Part shown: one piece after another, positions 50,917-59,828 of the stretch
Position numbering within the stretch: position 1 is the first letter of the stretch
Layout: each line of letters begins with the position of its first letter
Assembly: GCA_032000125.1 (NCBI GenBank)
Contig: DAMALH010000004.1
Location: forward strand, 62,001 to 126,000
DNA length: 64,000 nucleotides
Direction: 5' to 3'
Origin: Dryocola sp032000125
Lineage (GTDB): Bacteria; Pseudomonadota; Gammaproteobacteria; Enterobacterales; Enterobacteriaceae
Notes under the pieces: model-generated
The model's database searches: none
The model's input: only the letters and a program-made list of their open reading frames with translations
Told to the model about the DNA's origin: nothing
Translations under genes and position numbers: made by a program

Positions 50917-51585
50917 ATGCAAGAAAGTCTTCAACTGGTGCTGGATTCGGCGCCGTATCTGCTCAGGGGCGCCGTGTTCACGCTGCAGCTTAGTATTGGC
51001 GGCATGTTCTTTGGGTTGATCCTCGGATTTTTGCTGGCGCTGATGCGCCTGTCGCCGTTTCTGCCGTTTTCGCTGCTGTCACGTTTTTACGTGTCGATCT
51101 TTCGCGGCACGCCGCTGATAGCCCAGCTCTTTATGATCTACTACGGCCTGCCGCAGTTTGGTATCGAGCTGGACCCTATCCCGGCGGCAATGATTGGGCT
51201 GTCGCTTAATACCGCGGCCTACGCGTCTGAAACGCTGCGTGCGGCTATCTCTTCTATTGACAAAGGGCAGTGGGAAGCGGCGGCAAGTATCGGTATGACG
51301 CCATGGCAAACGCTGCGTCGCGCTATCCTGCCGCAGGCGGCACGTGTGGCGTTACCTCCGCTTAGCAACAGTTTCATCAGCCTCGTGAAAGACACCTCAC
51401 TTGCGGCGACCATTCAGGTGCCGGAACTTTTCCGCCAGGCGCAGCTGATCACGTCGCGCACGCTTGAAGTCTTCACCATGTATCTTGCGGCCTCGCTGAT
51501 TTACTGGGTAATGGCAACGGTGCTCTCTGCCCTGCAAAACCACTTTGAAAATCAGCTAAACCGCCAGGACAGGGAGCCAAAATGA
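50917..51585 (+). CDS. tcyL: Cystine ABC transporter permease TcyL
   Basis: TcyL is the inner membrane permease of the cystine importer. It is 222 residues, the E. coli length, with five hydrophobic helices. The EAA loop EAAASIGMTPWQTLRRAILPQ that contacts the ATPase is intact. It overlaps tcyN by four bases. Confidence 0.96.
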   Translation: MQESLQLVLDSAPYLLRGAVFTLQLSIGGMFFGLILGFLLALMRLSPFLPFSLLSRFYVSIFRGTPLIAQLFMIYYGLPQFGIELDPIPAAMIGLSLNTAAYASETLRAAISSIDKGQWEAAASIGMTPWQTLRRAILPQAARVALPPLSNSFISLVKDTSLAATIQVPELFRQAQLITSRTLEVFTMYLAASLIYWVMATVLSALQNHFENQLNRQDREPK

Positions 51586-52334
51586 GCGCTATCGACGTAA
51601 AACAACTGGTGAAAAAATTCCACGGTCAGGCGGTGCTGCACGGTATCGATCTGGAAGTAAAACCCGGCGAAGTCGTGGCGATCATCGGGCCCAGCGGCTC
51701 GGGTAAAACCACGCTGCTGCGCTGCATCAATTTGCTGGAGCAGCCCGAGTCCGGCACCATTCAGGTGGGTAATATTACTATTGATGCCGCAGTGTCCATG
51801 AGCAAACAGAAAAACCGGGTGCGCGAGCTGCGCCAGCACGTGGGCTTTGTGTTCCAGAGCTTTAATCTGTTCCCACACCGCACGGTGCTGGAAAATATTA
51901 TTGAAGGGCCGGTCATCGTCAAAGGTGAGCCAAAGGAAGAGGCGACGGCGCGCGCGCGTGAGCTGCTGGCAAAAGTCGGGCTGACCGGTAAAGAAACCAG
52001 CTATCCGCGACGGCTCTCCGGCGGGCAACAGCAGCGTGTGGCGATTGCCCGCGCGCTGGCGATGCGCCCGGAGGTCATTCTCTTTGATGAGCCAACCTCG
52101 GCGCTGGATCCGGAGCTGGTGGGCGAAGTATTGAGCACCATCCGCCAGTTAGCCCAGGAAAAACGTACTATGGTTATTGTGACCCATGAAATGAGCTTTG
52201 CGCGCGACGTTGCGGACCGGGCAATCTTTATGGATCAGGGGCGCATTGTGGAACAGGGGCCAGCCCGCGAGCTGTTTGCTAACCCGCAGCAGCCGCGTAC
52301 CAGGCAGTTCCTGGAGAAATTCCTTACGCAGTAG
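51582..52334 (+). CDS. tcyN: Cystine ABC transporter ATPase TcyN
   Basis: TcyN is the ATPase of the cystine importer, 250 residues. The Walker A GPSGSGKT is at 36-43, the signature is LSGGQQQRVAIARAL and the Walker B is VILFDEPTSALD; the H-loop VTHEMSF follows. It is the last gene of the dcyD-tcyL-tcyN operon, followed by a hairpin at about 52342-52362. Confidence 0.97.
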   Translation: MSAIDVKQLVKKFHGQAVLHGIDLEVKPGEVVAIIGPSGSGKTTLLRCINLLEQPESGTIQVGNITIDAAVSMSKQKNRVRELRQHVGFVFQSFNLFPHRTVLENIIEGPVIVKGEPKEEATARARELLAKVGLTGKETSYPRRLSGGQQQRVAIARALAMRPEVILFDEPTSALDPELVGEVLSTIRQLAQEKRTMVIVTHEMSFARDVADRAIFMDQGRIVEQGPARELFANPQQPRTRQFLEKFLTQ

Positions 52335-52341
52335 CGGAAAC

Positions 52342-52362
52342 CCTCTCCCGGTGGGAGAGGGG
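52342..52362. terminator. Hairpin between tcyN and sdiA
   Basis: CCCTCTCCC and GGGAGAGGG form a short perfect stem, a type of extragenic palindrome common in enterobacteria. It may act as a terminator, though no T tract follows. Confidence 0.55.
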
Positions 52363-52508
52363 AAAAGTGATATTAATTTGAACCAGCGTTTTTATTTTAA
52401 AGAATCAGAGCGACTGGTCGATAACTCATATAAATATGTTTCTTTAGCGCCATGCGTTACATATTTATGCCTTGAAGGCCCATCGTTTCAGGAGAAACAC
52501 CAGACATA

Positions 52509-53231
52509 ATGCCGGATTGCGACTTTTTTAGCTGGCGACGGAAAACGCTTGATGCTTTCCAGTCTATTACCGAAGCCTGCGAAGTAACCACAACAGTTCA
52601 CCGATACACTCAGTCGTTAGAATTTGATTATTTTTCCTTCTGTGTTCGCCACCCTGTGCCCTTTACCCGCCCAAAAATAGCGTTGTTTTCGTCCTACCCA
52701 CGGGCCTGGCTTGAGCAGTATCAGGCAGAAAATTATTTTGCTATCGATCCGGTGCTAAAACCGGTGAATTTCACGCGTGGCTTTCTGCCATGGAATGACG
52801 AACTCTTTGCCGATACGCCAGAGTTTTGGGACTCCGCCCAGAATCATGGTTTGCGAAGGGGGATTACGCAATGCGTCATGTCGCCGTCAAGGGTCGCCGG
52901 GCTGCTTTCGGTATCGCGGTCATCGCTGAAGGGAAAACTATTGCCCGATGATGAGCTAAACGCCCGGCTGCAATATATTGCCGAACTAAGCCTGATGACG
53001 CTGACACGCCTTGCCGATCCCAGCATTGAGGGGATGACGATGAAACTCAGTAAACGCGAGCTGGAAATTTTACAGTGGACGGGAGAGGGGAAAACCTCGG
53101 CGGAGATCGCCATGATTTTATCGATATCCGAAAATACCGTTAATTTTCATCAGAAGAATATGCAGAAAAAATTTAACGCGCCTAATAAAACGCAAATCGC
53201 CTGTTACGCGGCGGCTACCGGGATTATCTGA
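52509..53231 (+). CDS. sdiA: LuxR-type acyl-homoserine-lactone receptor SdiA
   Basis: SdiA is an orphan LuxR receptor that senses AHLs from other bacteria. It is 240 residues, the E. coli length. The N-terminal AHL domain has FDYFSFCVRHPVPFTRPK, the Tyr/Trp pair near 70 and WNDELF. The C-terminal helix-turn-helix is almost identical to E. coli: GKTSAEIAMILSISENTVN and HQKNMQKKFNAPNKTQ. No luxI gene is in the window, fitting an orphan receptor. Confidence 0.96.
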   Translation: MPDCDFFSWRRKTLDAFQSITEACEVTTTVHRYTQSLEFDYFSFCVRHPVPFTRPKIALFSSYPRAWLEQYQAENYFAIDPVLKPVNFTRGFLPWNDELFADTPEFWDSAQNHGLRRGITQCVMSPSRVAGLLSVSRSSLKGKLLPDDELNARLQYIAELSLMTLTRLADPSIEGMTMKLSKRELEILQWTGEGKTSAEIAMILSISENTVNFHQKNMQKKFNAPNKTQIACYAAATGII

Positions 53232-53260
53232 GCGACTTCCCGTTCTGCGTGCCAGACGAC

Positions 53261-53294
53261 AAAACGGCGGATGAGAGTAAATTCATTCCGCCGT
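53261..53294 (-). terminator. Terminator between sdiA and yecF
   Basis: A stem of ACGGCGG/CCGCCGT extended by ATGA/TCAT with one bulge lies in the convergent gap. Four T follow on the minus strand, so it mainly serves yecF. Confidence 0.75.
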
Positions 53295-53308
53295 CACCCA
53301 CCGACTGA

Positions 53309-53533
53309 CTACTGGCGATAAGCTTGTTTAATTTGCTTCACGGTATTACCAAACACTTCAGCGTGCGCCGTGTCATCCATCTGAGCGATTTGCTTTTCCA
53401 TTTTAATGATAACTTTACCCGCGTCAGCCTGGCCCATCGCTTTCAGCATCTGGGTTAACATGGCTTTCAGGCAGGTGACTTCAATAGCCAGTTCGCTATT
53501 GTTGTCAGCGGTGGAAAAATCAGGAGTGCTCAT
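53309..53533 (-). CDS. yecF: YecF, DUF2594 protein
   Basis: YecF is a 74-residue protein, the E. coli length, of unknown function (DUF2594). LAIEVTCLKAMLTQMLKAMG is partly conserved and the protein is mostly helical and acidic. It is convergent with sdiA. In E. coli it lies at the same place. Confidence 0.93.
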   Translation of the reverse strand: MSTPDFSTADNNSELAIEVTCLKAMLTQMLKAMGQADAGKVIIKMEKQIAQMDDTAHAEVFGNTVKQIKQAYRQ

Positions 53534-54017
53534 TTATTTTCCTCAAGTCTCGGTTAGTACACCGTCATTCGGCGCAACGGTTTTTGTAAGGCGGCGGAGT
53601 ATAACACACAGCTCGATCATTTTATTAGTGGTTACGAGCGCAAGGCGTATTTACGCCCGCCTGCACATTCTTTTTACCGCCCGGTTGTAACGCAATAATA
53701 AACCGAATCCCGGCTGCTACCGTAAAAATGTTTATGATTCGTTTATTAAACGTTAATGGATGGTGTGTTTAATGGAATGGGCAAGACTTTTATCACGCTG
53801 ATTTATTAGCTTTTTTAAAGCGTCGCGCATTTTTACTACCGGTGCTGAACCGGTTTTTCGCCGGGCGTTGTTTTTGCTGAACGCTGTAAAATTAAATTTC
53901 CGAAAACTGCGAGTAATCCCGCTTTCCCATTCTTTGCATTTTAAAGTTCCCGGAAAACCCGTTAATATAAGCACCTAAGCTTTTAGCAGCGTTATCCCCT
54001 TTCTGGAGAGTTATCCT
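53534..54017. other. Gene-free gap between yecF and uvrY
   Basis: This 484-base stretch has no supported gene; a 73-codon minus-strand frame (53753-53974) lacks a ribosome site and any family likeness. It must hold the divergent yecF and uvrY promoters. A terminator-like hairpin with T tract is at 53838-53858 on the plus strand, with no known gene before it. Confidence 0.5.
53838..53858 (+). terminator. Orphan terminator-like hairpin
   Basis: A six-base stem ACCGGT/ACCGGT with a five-base loop and five T follows no annotated plus-strand gene. It could end a short unannotated transcript. Confidence 0.4.
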
Positions 54018-54677
54018 TTGATCAACGTTCTTCTTGTTGATGACCACGAACTGGTGCGCGCAGGGATACGACGCATTCTTGAAGATATCAAAGGGATCAA
54101 GATATCAGGTGAAGCTAATTGCGGTGAGGATGCCGTGAAATGGTGTCGCACGCACCCGGTCGATGTGGTTTTAATGGACATGAACATGCCCGGCATCGGC
54201 GGCCTTGAGGCCACGCGCAAAATCGTACGTTACTCTTCAGATATCAAAGTTATTATGCTGACCATTCACACGGAAAATCCGCTGCCGGCGAAAGTGATGC
54301 AGGCGGGGGCCGCCGGCTATCTGAGCAAAGGCGCAGCGCCAGGTGACGTGGTCAACGCTATTCGTTCGGTAAATGCCGGCCAGCGCTATATCGCTTCGGA
54401 TATTGCCCAGCAGATGGCGCAAAGCCTGATAGAACCGGAAAAAACGGAAACCCCGTTTGCCAGTTTGTCTGAGCGCGAATTACAGATTATGCTGATGATT
54501 ACCAAAGGTCAGAAGGTCAATGAGATCTCTGAGCAGCTTAATCTTAGCCCGAAAACGGTCAACAGTTACCGTTACCGCATGTTCAGTAAACTGAATATCA
54601 GCGGCGATGTTGAGCTAACGCATCTGGCTATTCGCCACGGTTTATTCAGCGCGGAGACGTTAATCAGTAGTGAGTGA
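54018..54677 (+). CDS. uvrY: Response regulator UvrY
   Basis: UvrY is the partner of the BarA sensor kinase that switches on csrB and csrC. It is 219 residues (218 in E. coli). The receiver phosphorylation site is Asp54 (VVLMDMNMPG), with the acidic pair Asp8-Asp9; the C-terminal LuxR helix-turn-helix is KVNEISEQLNLSPKTVNSYR. The start is a TTG at 54018, with GGAGAG upstream and exact agreement with the E. coli N-terminus. It overlaps uvrC by eight bases. Confidence 0.96.
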   Translation: MINVLLVDDHELVRAGIRRILEDIKGIKISGEANCGEDAVKWCRTHPVDVVLMDMNMPGIGGLEATRKIVRYSSDIKVIMLTIHTENPLPAKVMQAGAAGYLSKGAAPGDVVNAIRSVNAGQRYIASDIAQQMAQSLIEPEKTETPFASLSERELQIMLMITKGQKVNEISEQLNLSPKTVNSYRYRMFSKLNISGDVELTHLAIRHGLFSAETLISSE

Positions 54678-56502
54678 GACATTCGATTCGCAAGCCTTCC
54701 TTAAGACCGTTACCAGCAAACCCGGCGTCTACCGAATGTATGACGCCAGCAGTACGGTTATTTATGTCGGTAAAGCCAAAGATTTAAAAAAACGCCTGGC
54801 GAGCTACTTCAGAAGCAATCTGTCGAGCCGGAAAACCGAAGCGCTGGTGGCGCTTATTCATCATATTGATGTCACCGTTACCCATACCGAAACGGAAGCG
54901 CTGCTGCTTGAGCACAACTATATCAAGCTGTATCAGCCGCGCTATAACGTGCTGCTGCGCGACGATAAGTCCTACCCGTTTATCTTTCTTAGCGGCGACA
55001 CGCATCCGCGCCTTGCCCTGCACCGCGGTGCCAAACACGCTAAAGGCGAATACTTCGGCCCGTTTCCCAACGGTTATGCCGTAAGAGAAACGCTTGCGCT
55101 GCTGCAAAAAGTCTTTCCCATCCGCCAGTGCGAGAACAACGTTTATCGCAACCGCTCCCGCCCATGCCTGCAATACCAGATTGGGCGCTGCCTTGGCCCC
55201 TGCGTGGCGGGCTTAGTGAGCGAAGACGACTACGCACAGCAGGTGGAATACGTTCGTCTTTTCCTTTCAGGTAAAGACGACCAGGTGCTGACGCAGCTTA
55301 TCGGGCGCATGGAGCAGGCGAGTAAAAACCTGGATTTTGAAGCCGCGGCGCGTATCCGCGATCAGATTCAGGCGGTGCGACGCATTACTGAAAAACAGTT
55401 CGTGTCCAATATGGGCGACGACCTGGACGTTATCGGCGTGGCGTTCGATAACGGTATGGCCTGCGTGCACGTGCTGTTCATCCGCCAGGGTAAAGTCCTC
55501 GGCAGCCGCAGCTATTTCCCGAAAGTGCCCGGCGGCACCGAGCTTGCGGAAGTGGTTGAAACCTTTGTCGGCCAGTTCTATCTGCAGGGCAGCCAGATGC
55601 GAACCCTGCCGGGAGAAATTCTGCTCGATTTTACGCTGCCGGACAAAACGCTGCTGGCGGATTCGCTTTCAGAGATGGCCGGGCGCCGTATTAACGTGCA
55701 GACTAAGCCGCGCGGCGATCGCGCTCGCTACCTGAAGCTTGCGCGCACCAATGCTGCCACCGCGCTGGTCACCCGTCTTTCTCAGCAATCCACCATTCAT
55801 CAACGCCTGCTGGCGCTGGCGCAGGTGCTGAAGCTGCCGGAAATTAAGCGTATGGAGTGCTTCGACATCAGCCACACCATGGGCGAGCAAACGGTGGCCT
55901 CCTGCGTTGTGTTTGACGCCAACGGCCCGCTGCGTGCGGAATATCGCCGCTACAATATTTCCGGCATCACGCCGGGCGATGACTATGCGGCCATGAACCA
56001 GGTGCTGCGCCGTCGCTACGGCAAGGCCATCGAAGAGAGCAAAATTCCGGACGTTATTTTAATAGACGGCGGGAAAGGGCAGTTAGGCCAGGCTAAAACG
56101 GTATTTGCCGAACTTGACGTGTGCTGGGATAAGTATCACCCGCTGCTGCTGGGCGTGGCCAAAGGTACGGACCGCAAGGCTGGCCTTGAGACGCTTTTCT
56201 TTGAACCGGAAGGGGAAGGTTTTTCTTTACCGCCGGATTCGCCCGCGCTGCACGTGATTCAGCATATCCGCGATGATTCACACAATCACGCCATCGGCGG
56301 GCACCGGAAAAAACGCGCAAAGGTGAAAAATACCAGCTCGCTGGAAACCATCGAAGGCGTCGGGCCAAAACGTCGCCAGATGTTGTTGAAGTATATGGGC
56401 GGATTGCAACCGTTAATGAACGCATCCGTAGAAGAAATCGCAAAAGTGCCGGGTATCTCGCAGCAGCTTGCAGAAAAGATCTACTACTCGTTGAAACATT
56501 GA
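54670..56502 (+). CDS. uvrC: Excinuclease ABC subunit UvrC
   Basis: UvrC makes the two incisions in nucleotide excision repair. It is 610 residues, the E. coli length. The N-terminal GIY-YIG nuclease domain has GVYRMYD (19-25) and VIYVGKAKDL. The UVR motif for UvrB lies at about 204-240, the RNase-H-like nuclease domain at about 380-540 with CFDISHTMGE and ILIDGGKGQL, and two helix-hairpin-helix motifs at the end. The GTG start lies within uvrY, so the two are coupled. Confidence 0.97.
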   Translation: MSETFDSQAFLKTVTSKPGVYRMYDASSTVIYVGKAKDLKKRLASYFRSNLSSRKTEALVALIHHIDVTVTHTETEALLLEHNYIKLYQPRYNVLLRDDKSYPFIFLSGDTHPRLALHRGAKHAKGEYFGPFPNGYAVRETLALLQKVFPIRQCENNVYRNRSRPCLQYQIGRCLGPCVAGLVSEDDYAQQVEYVRLFLSGKDDQVLTQLIGRMEQASKNLDFEAAARIRDQIQAVRRITEKQFVSNMGDDLDVIGVAFDNGMACVHVLFIRQGKVLGSRSYFPKVPGGTELAEVVETFVGQFYLQGSQMRTLPGEILLDFTLPDKTLLADSLSEMAGRRINVQTKPRGDRARYLKLARTNAATALVTRLSQQSTIHQRLLALAQVLKLPEIKRMECFDISHTMGEQTVASCVVFDANGPLRAEYRRYNISGITPGDDYAAMNQVLRRRYGKAIEESKIPDVILIDGGKGQLGQAKTVFAELDVCWDKYHPLLLGVAKGTDRKAGLETLFFEPEGEGFSLPPDSPALHVIQHIRDDSHNHAIGGHRKKRAKVKNTSSLETIEGVGPKRRQMLLKYMGGLQPLMNASVEEIAKVPGISQQLAEKIYYSLKH

Positions 56503-56559
56503 GGCCGCTGTAGCAACATAGGGACAATTCCCACTTACGACAGACAGTTATCCGGCACT

Positions 56560-57108
56560 ATGCAATTTAATATCCCAACGTTGCTTACTCTGTTTCGTGT
56601 CTTTCTCATCCCGTTCTTTGTGCTGGCTTTTTATCTGCCGTTCACCTGGGCGCCATTCCTTTGCGCTTTTATTTTCTGGCTGGCGGCCATAACAGACTGG
56701 TTTGACGGATTTCTCGCACGCCGCTGGAACCAAAGCACCCGCTTTGGGGCGTTCCTCGATCCCGTAGCGGATAAGGTGATGGTCGTCGTGGCCCTCGTCC
56801 TTGTGGCCGAACATTATCACGCCTGGTGGGTCACGCTGCCGGCTGCGACCATGATCGCCCGTGAAATTATTATCTCTGCGCTGCGAGAGTGGATGGCGGA
56901 AATCGGCAAGCGCAGCAGCGTTGCCGTATCGTGGATTGGTAAAACCAAAACCATGGCGCAGATGCTGGCGCTGATTGGCATGCTGTGGCGTCCGAACATG
57001 TGGATTGAGTATGCCGGTATCGGCCTTTTCTTCATTGCCGCGGTATTAACCTTCTGGTCTATGTTCCAGTATCTGGCCGCCGCGCGCGGTGATTTGCTCG
57101 AACCGTGA
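56560..57108 (+). CDS. pgsA: Phosphatidylglycerophosphate synthase PgsA
   Basis: PgsA makes phosphatidylglycerol phosphate from CDP-diacylglycerol and glycerol 3-phosphate. It is 182 residues, the E. coli length. The CDP-alcohol phosphotransferase signature D-G-x2-A-R-x8-G-x3-D-x3-D is complete (Asp49, Gly50, Ala53, Arg54, Gly63, Asp67, Asp71). About five membrane helices are seen. It is essential in E. coli. Confidence 0.97.
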   Translation: MQFNIPTLLTLFRVFLIPFFVLAFYLPFTWAPFLCAFIFWLAAITDWFDGFLARRWNQSTRFGAFLDPVADKVMVVVALVLVAEHYHAWWVTLPAATMIAREIIISALREWMAEIGKRSSVAVSWIGKTKTMAQMLALIGMLWRPNMWIEYAGIGLFFIAAVLTFWSMFQYLAAARGDLLEP

Positions 57109-57158
57109 TCTAAGCGGCGCAAAATTCAGCAAACGAAACGCGGTGCAGGAAAATTTCA

Positions 57159-57186
57159 TTGACTCATTGCGTCATCTAAGTAGAAT
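57159..57186 (+). promoter_or_regulatory. tRNA operon promoter
   Basis: TTGACT, 16 bp, TAGAAT, followed by a GC-rich start region, form a strong sigma-70 promoter about 79 bases upstream of glyW. It fits growth-rate-controlled tRNA transcription. Confidence 0.75.
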
Positions 57187-57264
57187 GCAACGCATCGAAC
57201 GGCAGCTTAGCTTGCCGGAAGATAATAAAATCAAGTGATTAACCAACCTCACTTGTACAGATTT

Positions 57265-57340
<76 letters not shown>

Positions 57341-57386
57341 GATTAAAGACATGCGCAGTAGCGGGTGTCAGTTAGAAAAGTTTTAC

Positions 57387-57460
57387 GGCGCGTTAGCAAA
57401 GCGGTTATGTAGCGGATTGCAAATCCGTCTAGTCCGGTTCGACTCCGGAACGCGCCTCCA
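57387..57460 (+). tRNA. cysT: tRNA-Cys(GCA)
   Basis: This 74-base tRNA has acceptor stem GGCGCGT/ACGCGCC, anticodon GCA at 57419-57421, a GGTTCGACTC T arm and encoded CCA. Confidence 0.97.
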
Positions 57461-57472
57461 CTTTCTTCCCGC

Positions 57473-57559
57473 GCCCGGGTGGTGAAATCGGTAGACACAA
57501 GGGATTTAAAATCCCTCGGCTGTATGGCTGTGCGGGTTCAAGTCCCGCCCCGGGCACCA
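57473..57559 (+). tRNA. leuZ: tRNA-Leu(TAA)
   Basis: This 87-base class II tRNA has acceptor stem GCCCGGG/CCCGGGC, anticodon TAA at 57507-57509, a long variable arm, GGTTCAAGTCC T arm and encoded CCA. Confidence 0.97.
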
Positions 57560-57600
57560 TGGGAACACAAGAATAAAATCAATGATAAGCAGTGTCGTGC

Positions 57601-57623
57601 AAACCACCTTCGGGTGGTTTTTT
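57601..57623 (+). terminator. Terminator of tRNA cluster
   Basis: A perfect eight-base stem AAACCACC/GGTGGTTT closed by a TTCG tetraloop and followed by T residues ends the glyW-cysT-leuZ transcript. Confidence 0.95.
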
Positions 57624-57715
57624 ATTGCCTGCAATATCCCTTTCCAGCTATCTTGCCTGATATTTTATACTCACCGCCAGCGCGTGTGAAAAATCCATTC
57701 ACTACAGGAGCCCGG

Positions 57716-58294
57716 ATGATGAACCAGGGACCATTAACAGAAGAAGAGATTGAATGGCTTGACGAGGTGCTGCTAAAGCATGCTACCGAGCGTTCCATTA
57801 TGGATGTCGCCGAAATGGACGGTATGCTGACCGCCATTCTCTCCGGGCCTAAAGAAGTAGGGCCGGAAGCGACGTTTGCCGCATTCTGGGGGGGTGAAGG
57901 CGACCAGCCGCTCTGGGAGTCGGAGGACGAACTAAAAAGATTCGTTGAGCTCACCTTCAAACACGTTAACGATATTGCGGAACGCCTGAGCGGCTACCCG
58001 GAGCAATACGAACCGCTGTTTGGCACCAGCATCGTTGAAGAGCAGGAGTTTACCATCGTCGAAGAGTGGTGCTTTGGCTATATGCGCGGCGTGATGCTGT
58101 GGGACGTGGAGCCCATGCCGGAAGCGCTGCTCGCCATGCTGGGGCCGATAGCCCTGCACGGGCTGGAAGAGAAGTTTGATGAGCTTGATAGTCTGTCGCA
58201 TGAAGCGTTTATCGACAGCATTGAGGAGATCAAACCTGCCGCGCTGAGCGTATTTGCTTACTGGCAGAATAAGCGGCACGGCCGCCTGCACTAA
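57716..58294 (+). CDS. yecA: YecA-like UPF0149 protein lacking SEC-C domain
   Basis: This 192-residue protein aligns with the UPF0149 domain of E. coli YecA: GPLTEEEIEWLDEVL, DVAEMDGMLTAILS and IVEEWCFGYMRGV are shared. E. coli YecA has 221 residues and ends in a zinc-binding SEC-C tail (PCPCGSGKKFKQCC-type). That tail is missing here: the frame stops at RHGRLH and no Cys-rich remnant is seen downstream. The AGGAG site serves the ATG at 57716 or the one at 57719. Its place after leuZ fits yecA. Confidence 0.88.
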   Translation: MMNQGPLTEEEIEWLDEVLLKHATERSIMDVAEMDGMLTAILSGPKEVGPEATFAAFWGGEGDQPLWESEDELKRFVELTFKHVNDIAERLSGYPEQYEPLFGTSIVEEQEFTIVEEWCFGYMRGVMLWDVEPMPEALLAMLGPIALHGLEEKFDELDSLSHEAFIDSIEEIKPAALSVFAYWQNKRHGRLH

Positions 58295-58298
58295 AATA

Positions 58299-58331
58299 AA
58301 CAGGCCAAAGCGCAACGGCGCCCGGCCTGCT
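58299..58331. terminator. Hairpin between yecA and ftnA
   Basis: CAGGCC/GGCCTG arms enclose an inner GCGC-AACG-GCGC hairpin in the convergent gap. There is no clean T tract; terminator function is tentative. Confidence 0.5.
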
Positions 58332-58343
58332 TAATGCTGCATA

Positions 58344-58841
58344 TCAGGCCTGGGCATCAAGGGTGGAAAGTTCTTTATCCACGAAATAAAGACCTTCACC
58401 GCTTTTACCGACCAGGCTTAGTTTATCCAGCACGGATTTAAACAGCTTCTCTTCTTCATGCTGTTCAGCAACGTACCATTGCAGGAAATTAAAGGTCGGA
58501 TAATCCTGCGAAGTCATCGCCGCGTGGGCCAGTTCATTAATCTTGCTGGTAATTAACTGTTCGTGTTCATAGGTCGCTTTAAATAAAGCATCCAGCGATT
58601 CGTATTCGCTAAATGGTGACGGCACGGCATTGATGCGCGGCATATTGCCGGTATCGGCCACATAGGCAAACAGGCGCTGCATATGTTCCATTTCTTCCTG
58701 CGCGTGGCGACGCAGGAAGGCTGCGGCACCCTCAAAGCTATGGTAGCTGCACCATGCGCTCATCTGCTGATAAAGCAATGAAGAATACAGTTCAAGATTC
58801 ATCTGTTCGTTAAGTTTTTCGACCATTTCTGTTTTCAGCAT
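58344..58841 (-). CDS. ftnA: Bacterial ferritin FtnA
   Basis: FtnA is the 24-subunit iron-storage ferritin. The ATG at 58841 gives 165 residues, the E. coli length. The ferroxidase ligands lie in NLELYSSLLYQQMSAW, RRHAQEEMEHMQRLF and WYVAEQHEEEKLF. The upstream 250 bases are AT-rich and include AATGAGAATGGTTGC, a weak Fur-like stretch; in E. coli ftnA is controlled by Fur against H-NS. Confidence 0.96.
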   Translation of the reverse strand: MLKTEMVEKLNEQMNLELYSSLLYQQMSAWCSYHSFEGAAAFLRRHAQEEMEHMQRLFAYVADTGNMPRINAVPSPFSEYESLDALFKATYEHEQLITSKINELAHAAMTSQDYPTFNFLQWYVAEQHEEEKLFKSVLDKLSLVGKSGEGLYFVDKELSTLDAQA

Positions 58842-59093
58842 AGCGAGCTCCATATAATTGCGATGCGAGAGTGGCGCTACTCTATTTTTTTAATTTCAAT
58901 AATGCAAATGAATTGTTAATTAATTTATCGTAATGAGAATGGTTGCTAATATTATTCTTTTTTATCATTAATATTAAATAGCGTTAATAATAATTATTCT
59001 TTTTTAAAATATATAACTTTCAGGCAGGACGGGCGCCGCGGAATCGATAACTTTGCGCAGCGCGACGGATTATCAATATCATTATGAAGAGCG

Positions 59094-59438
59094 CTACTGC
59101 ACGATCAGCTCATCCCGCAGATATTTTTCCATGCCGACACCGCGGCACTGGTACTCAAGGGTTACTTTCTGATTCAGGCATACCGCGCCGCTGCTCAGGC
59201 TACAGGTTTTTATTGGCTCGCCGTAAGGGAAAGCGGCGATATACCCCTGCTGCTGGCATTGATGGCTGGCGGTGGTTTGCGCCTCAAAGGTATCAACCTT
59301 TCCCGTTTGCAGTATGGGGAGATCGAATCCAAGGCGAACGACCCCCGCCACTTCGCTGCCTTTGACCGGCTCCGGGGTTTTATTGAAGGTGCAGCCGCTT
59401 AATAAAAAGATGACCAAAAATACGGAAAAACGATGCAT
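59094..59438 (-). CDS. yecR: YecR-like lipoprotein
   Basis: YecR is a 114-residue lipoprotein with lipobox LLSGC (Cys16). RLGFDLPILQ and the paired later cysteines are family features. E. coli yecR belongs to the flagellar regulon; here a good sigma-28 promoter lies upstream at 59499-59525, which supports the same control. Function is unknown. It is next to ftnA as in E. coli. Confidence 0.9.
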   Translation of the reverse strand: MHRFSVFLVIFLLSGCTFNKTPEPVKGSEVAGVVRLGFDLPILQTGKVDTFEAQTTASHQCQQQGYIAAFPYGEPIKTCSLSSGAVCLNQKVTLEYQCRGVGMEKYLRDELIVQ

Positions 59439-59828
59439 GGTATGAAGCCTCGGTTGGCACTTTCTTACAGCGTAGCACGTCTTGAATAGCGGGAACCGTC
59501 GGCGGCATAAAGCTGAAAAAGTTTATTTAAAGACAGCGTAAAATGCATCCCTAAAGAAAATTTATTCTTTAACGCAAAGGGGCCTATCGTGCGCTTTAAG
59601 CGCGAAGCCTCTAAGCCTCACGCAACGGTCGATCGGCCTGCCATGTTCGGTAATCTCCCCGGCGCGTAGCGGAGATGTGAGCGTACGTTGGTTTTTAAAA
59701 CTATTTTTCATTAAATTTGAAAGTATGTTTGCCAGATAGTATGGTTAGTACATCCATGCGGTTCATCATGACCCTTCACCCCGGCTTTTCACCCGGAAAG
59801 GCCCGTGACCCAATCAGGAGACGAAACA
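59439..59828. other. Divergent gap yecR / RpiB-like gene
   Basis: This 390-base gap holds the yecR sigma-28 promoter. Nothing else beyond a ribosome site AGGAG for the RpiB-like gene was recognised. Confidence 0.5.
59499..59525 (-). promoter_or_regulatory. Sigma-28 promoter of yecR
   Basis: Read on the minus strand: TAAACTTT, 11 bases, GCCGCCGA. The -35 is a near-perfect FliA element and the -10 keeps GCCG. It is 61 bp upstream of yecR. Confidence 0.75.

Noticed and set aside
53753..53974. 73-codon minus-strand frame upstream of uvrY
   Set aside because: No ribosome site, no recognised domain, basic composition typical of a chance frame in AT-rich DNA.
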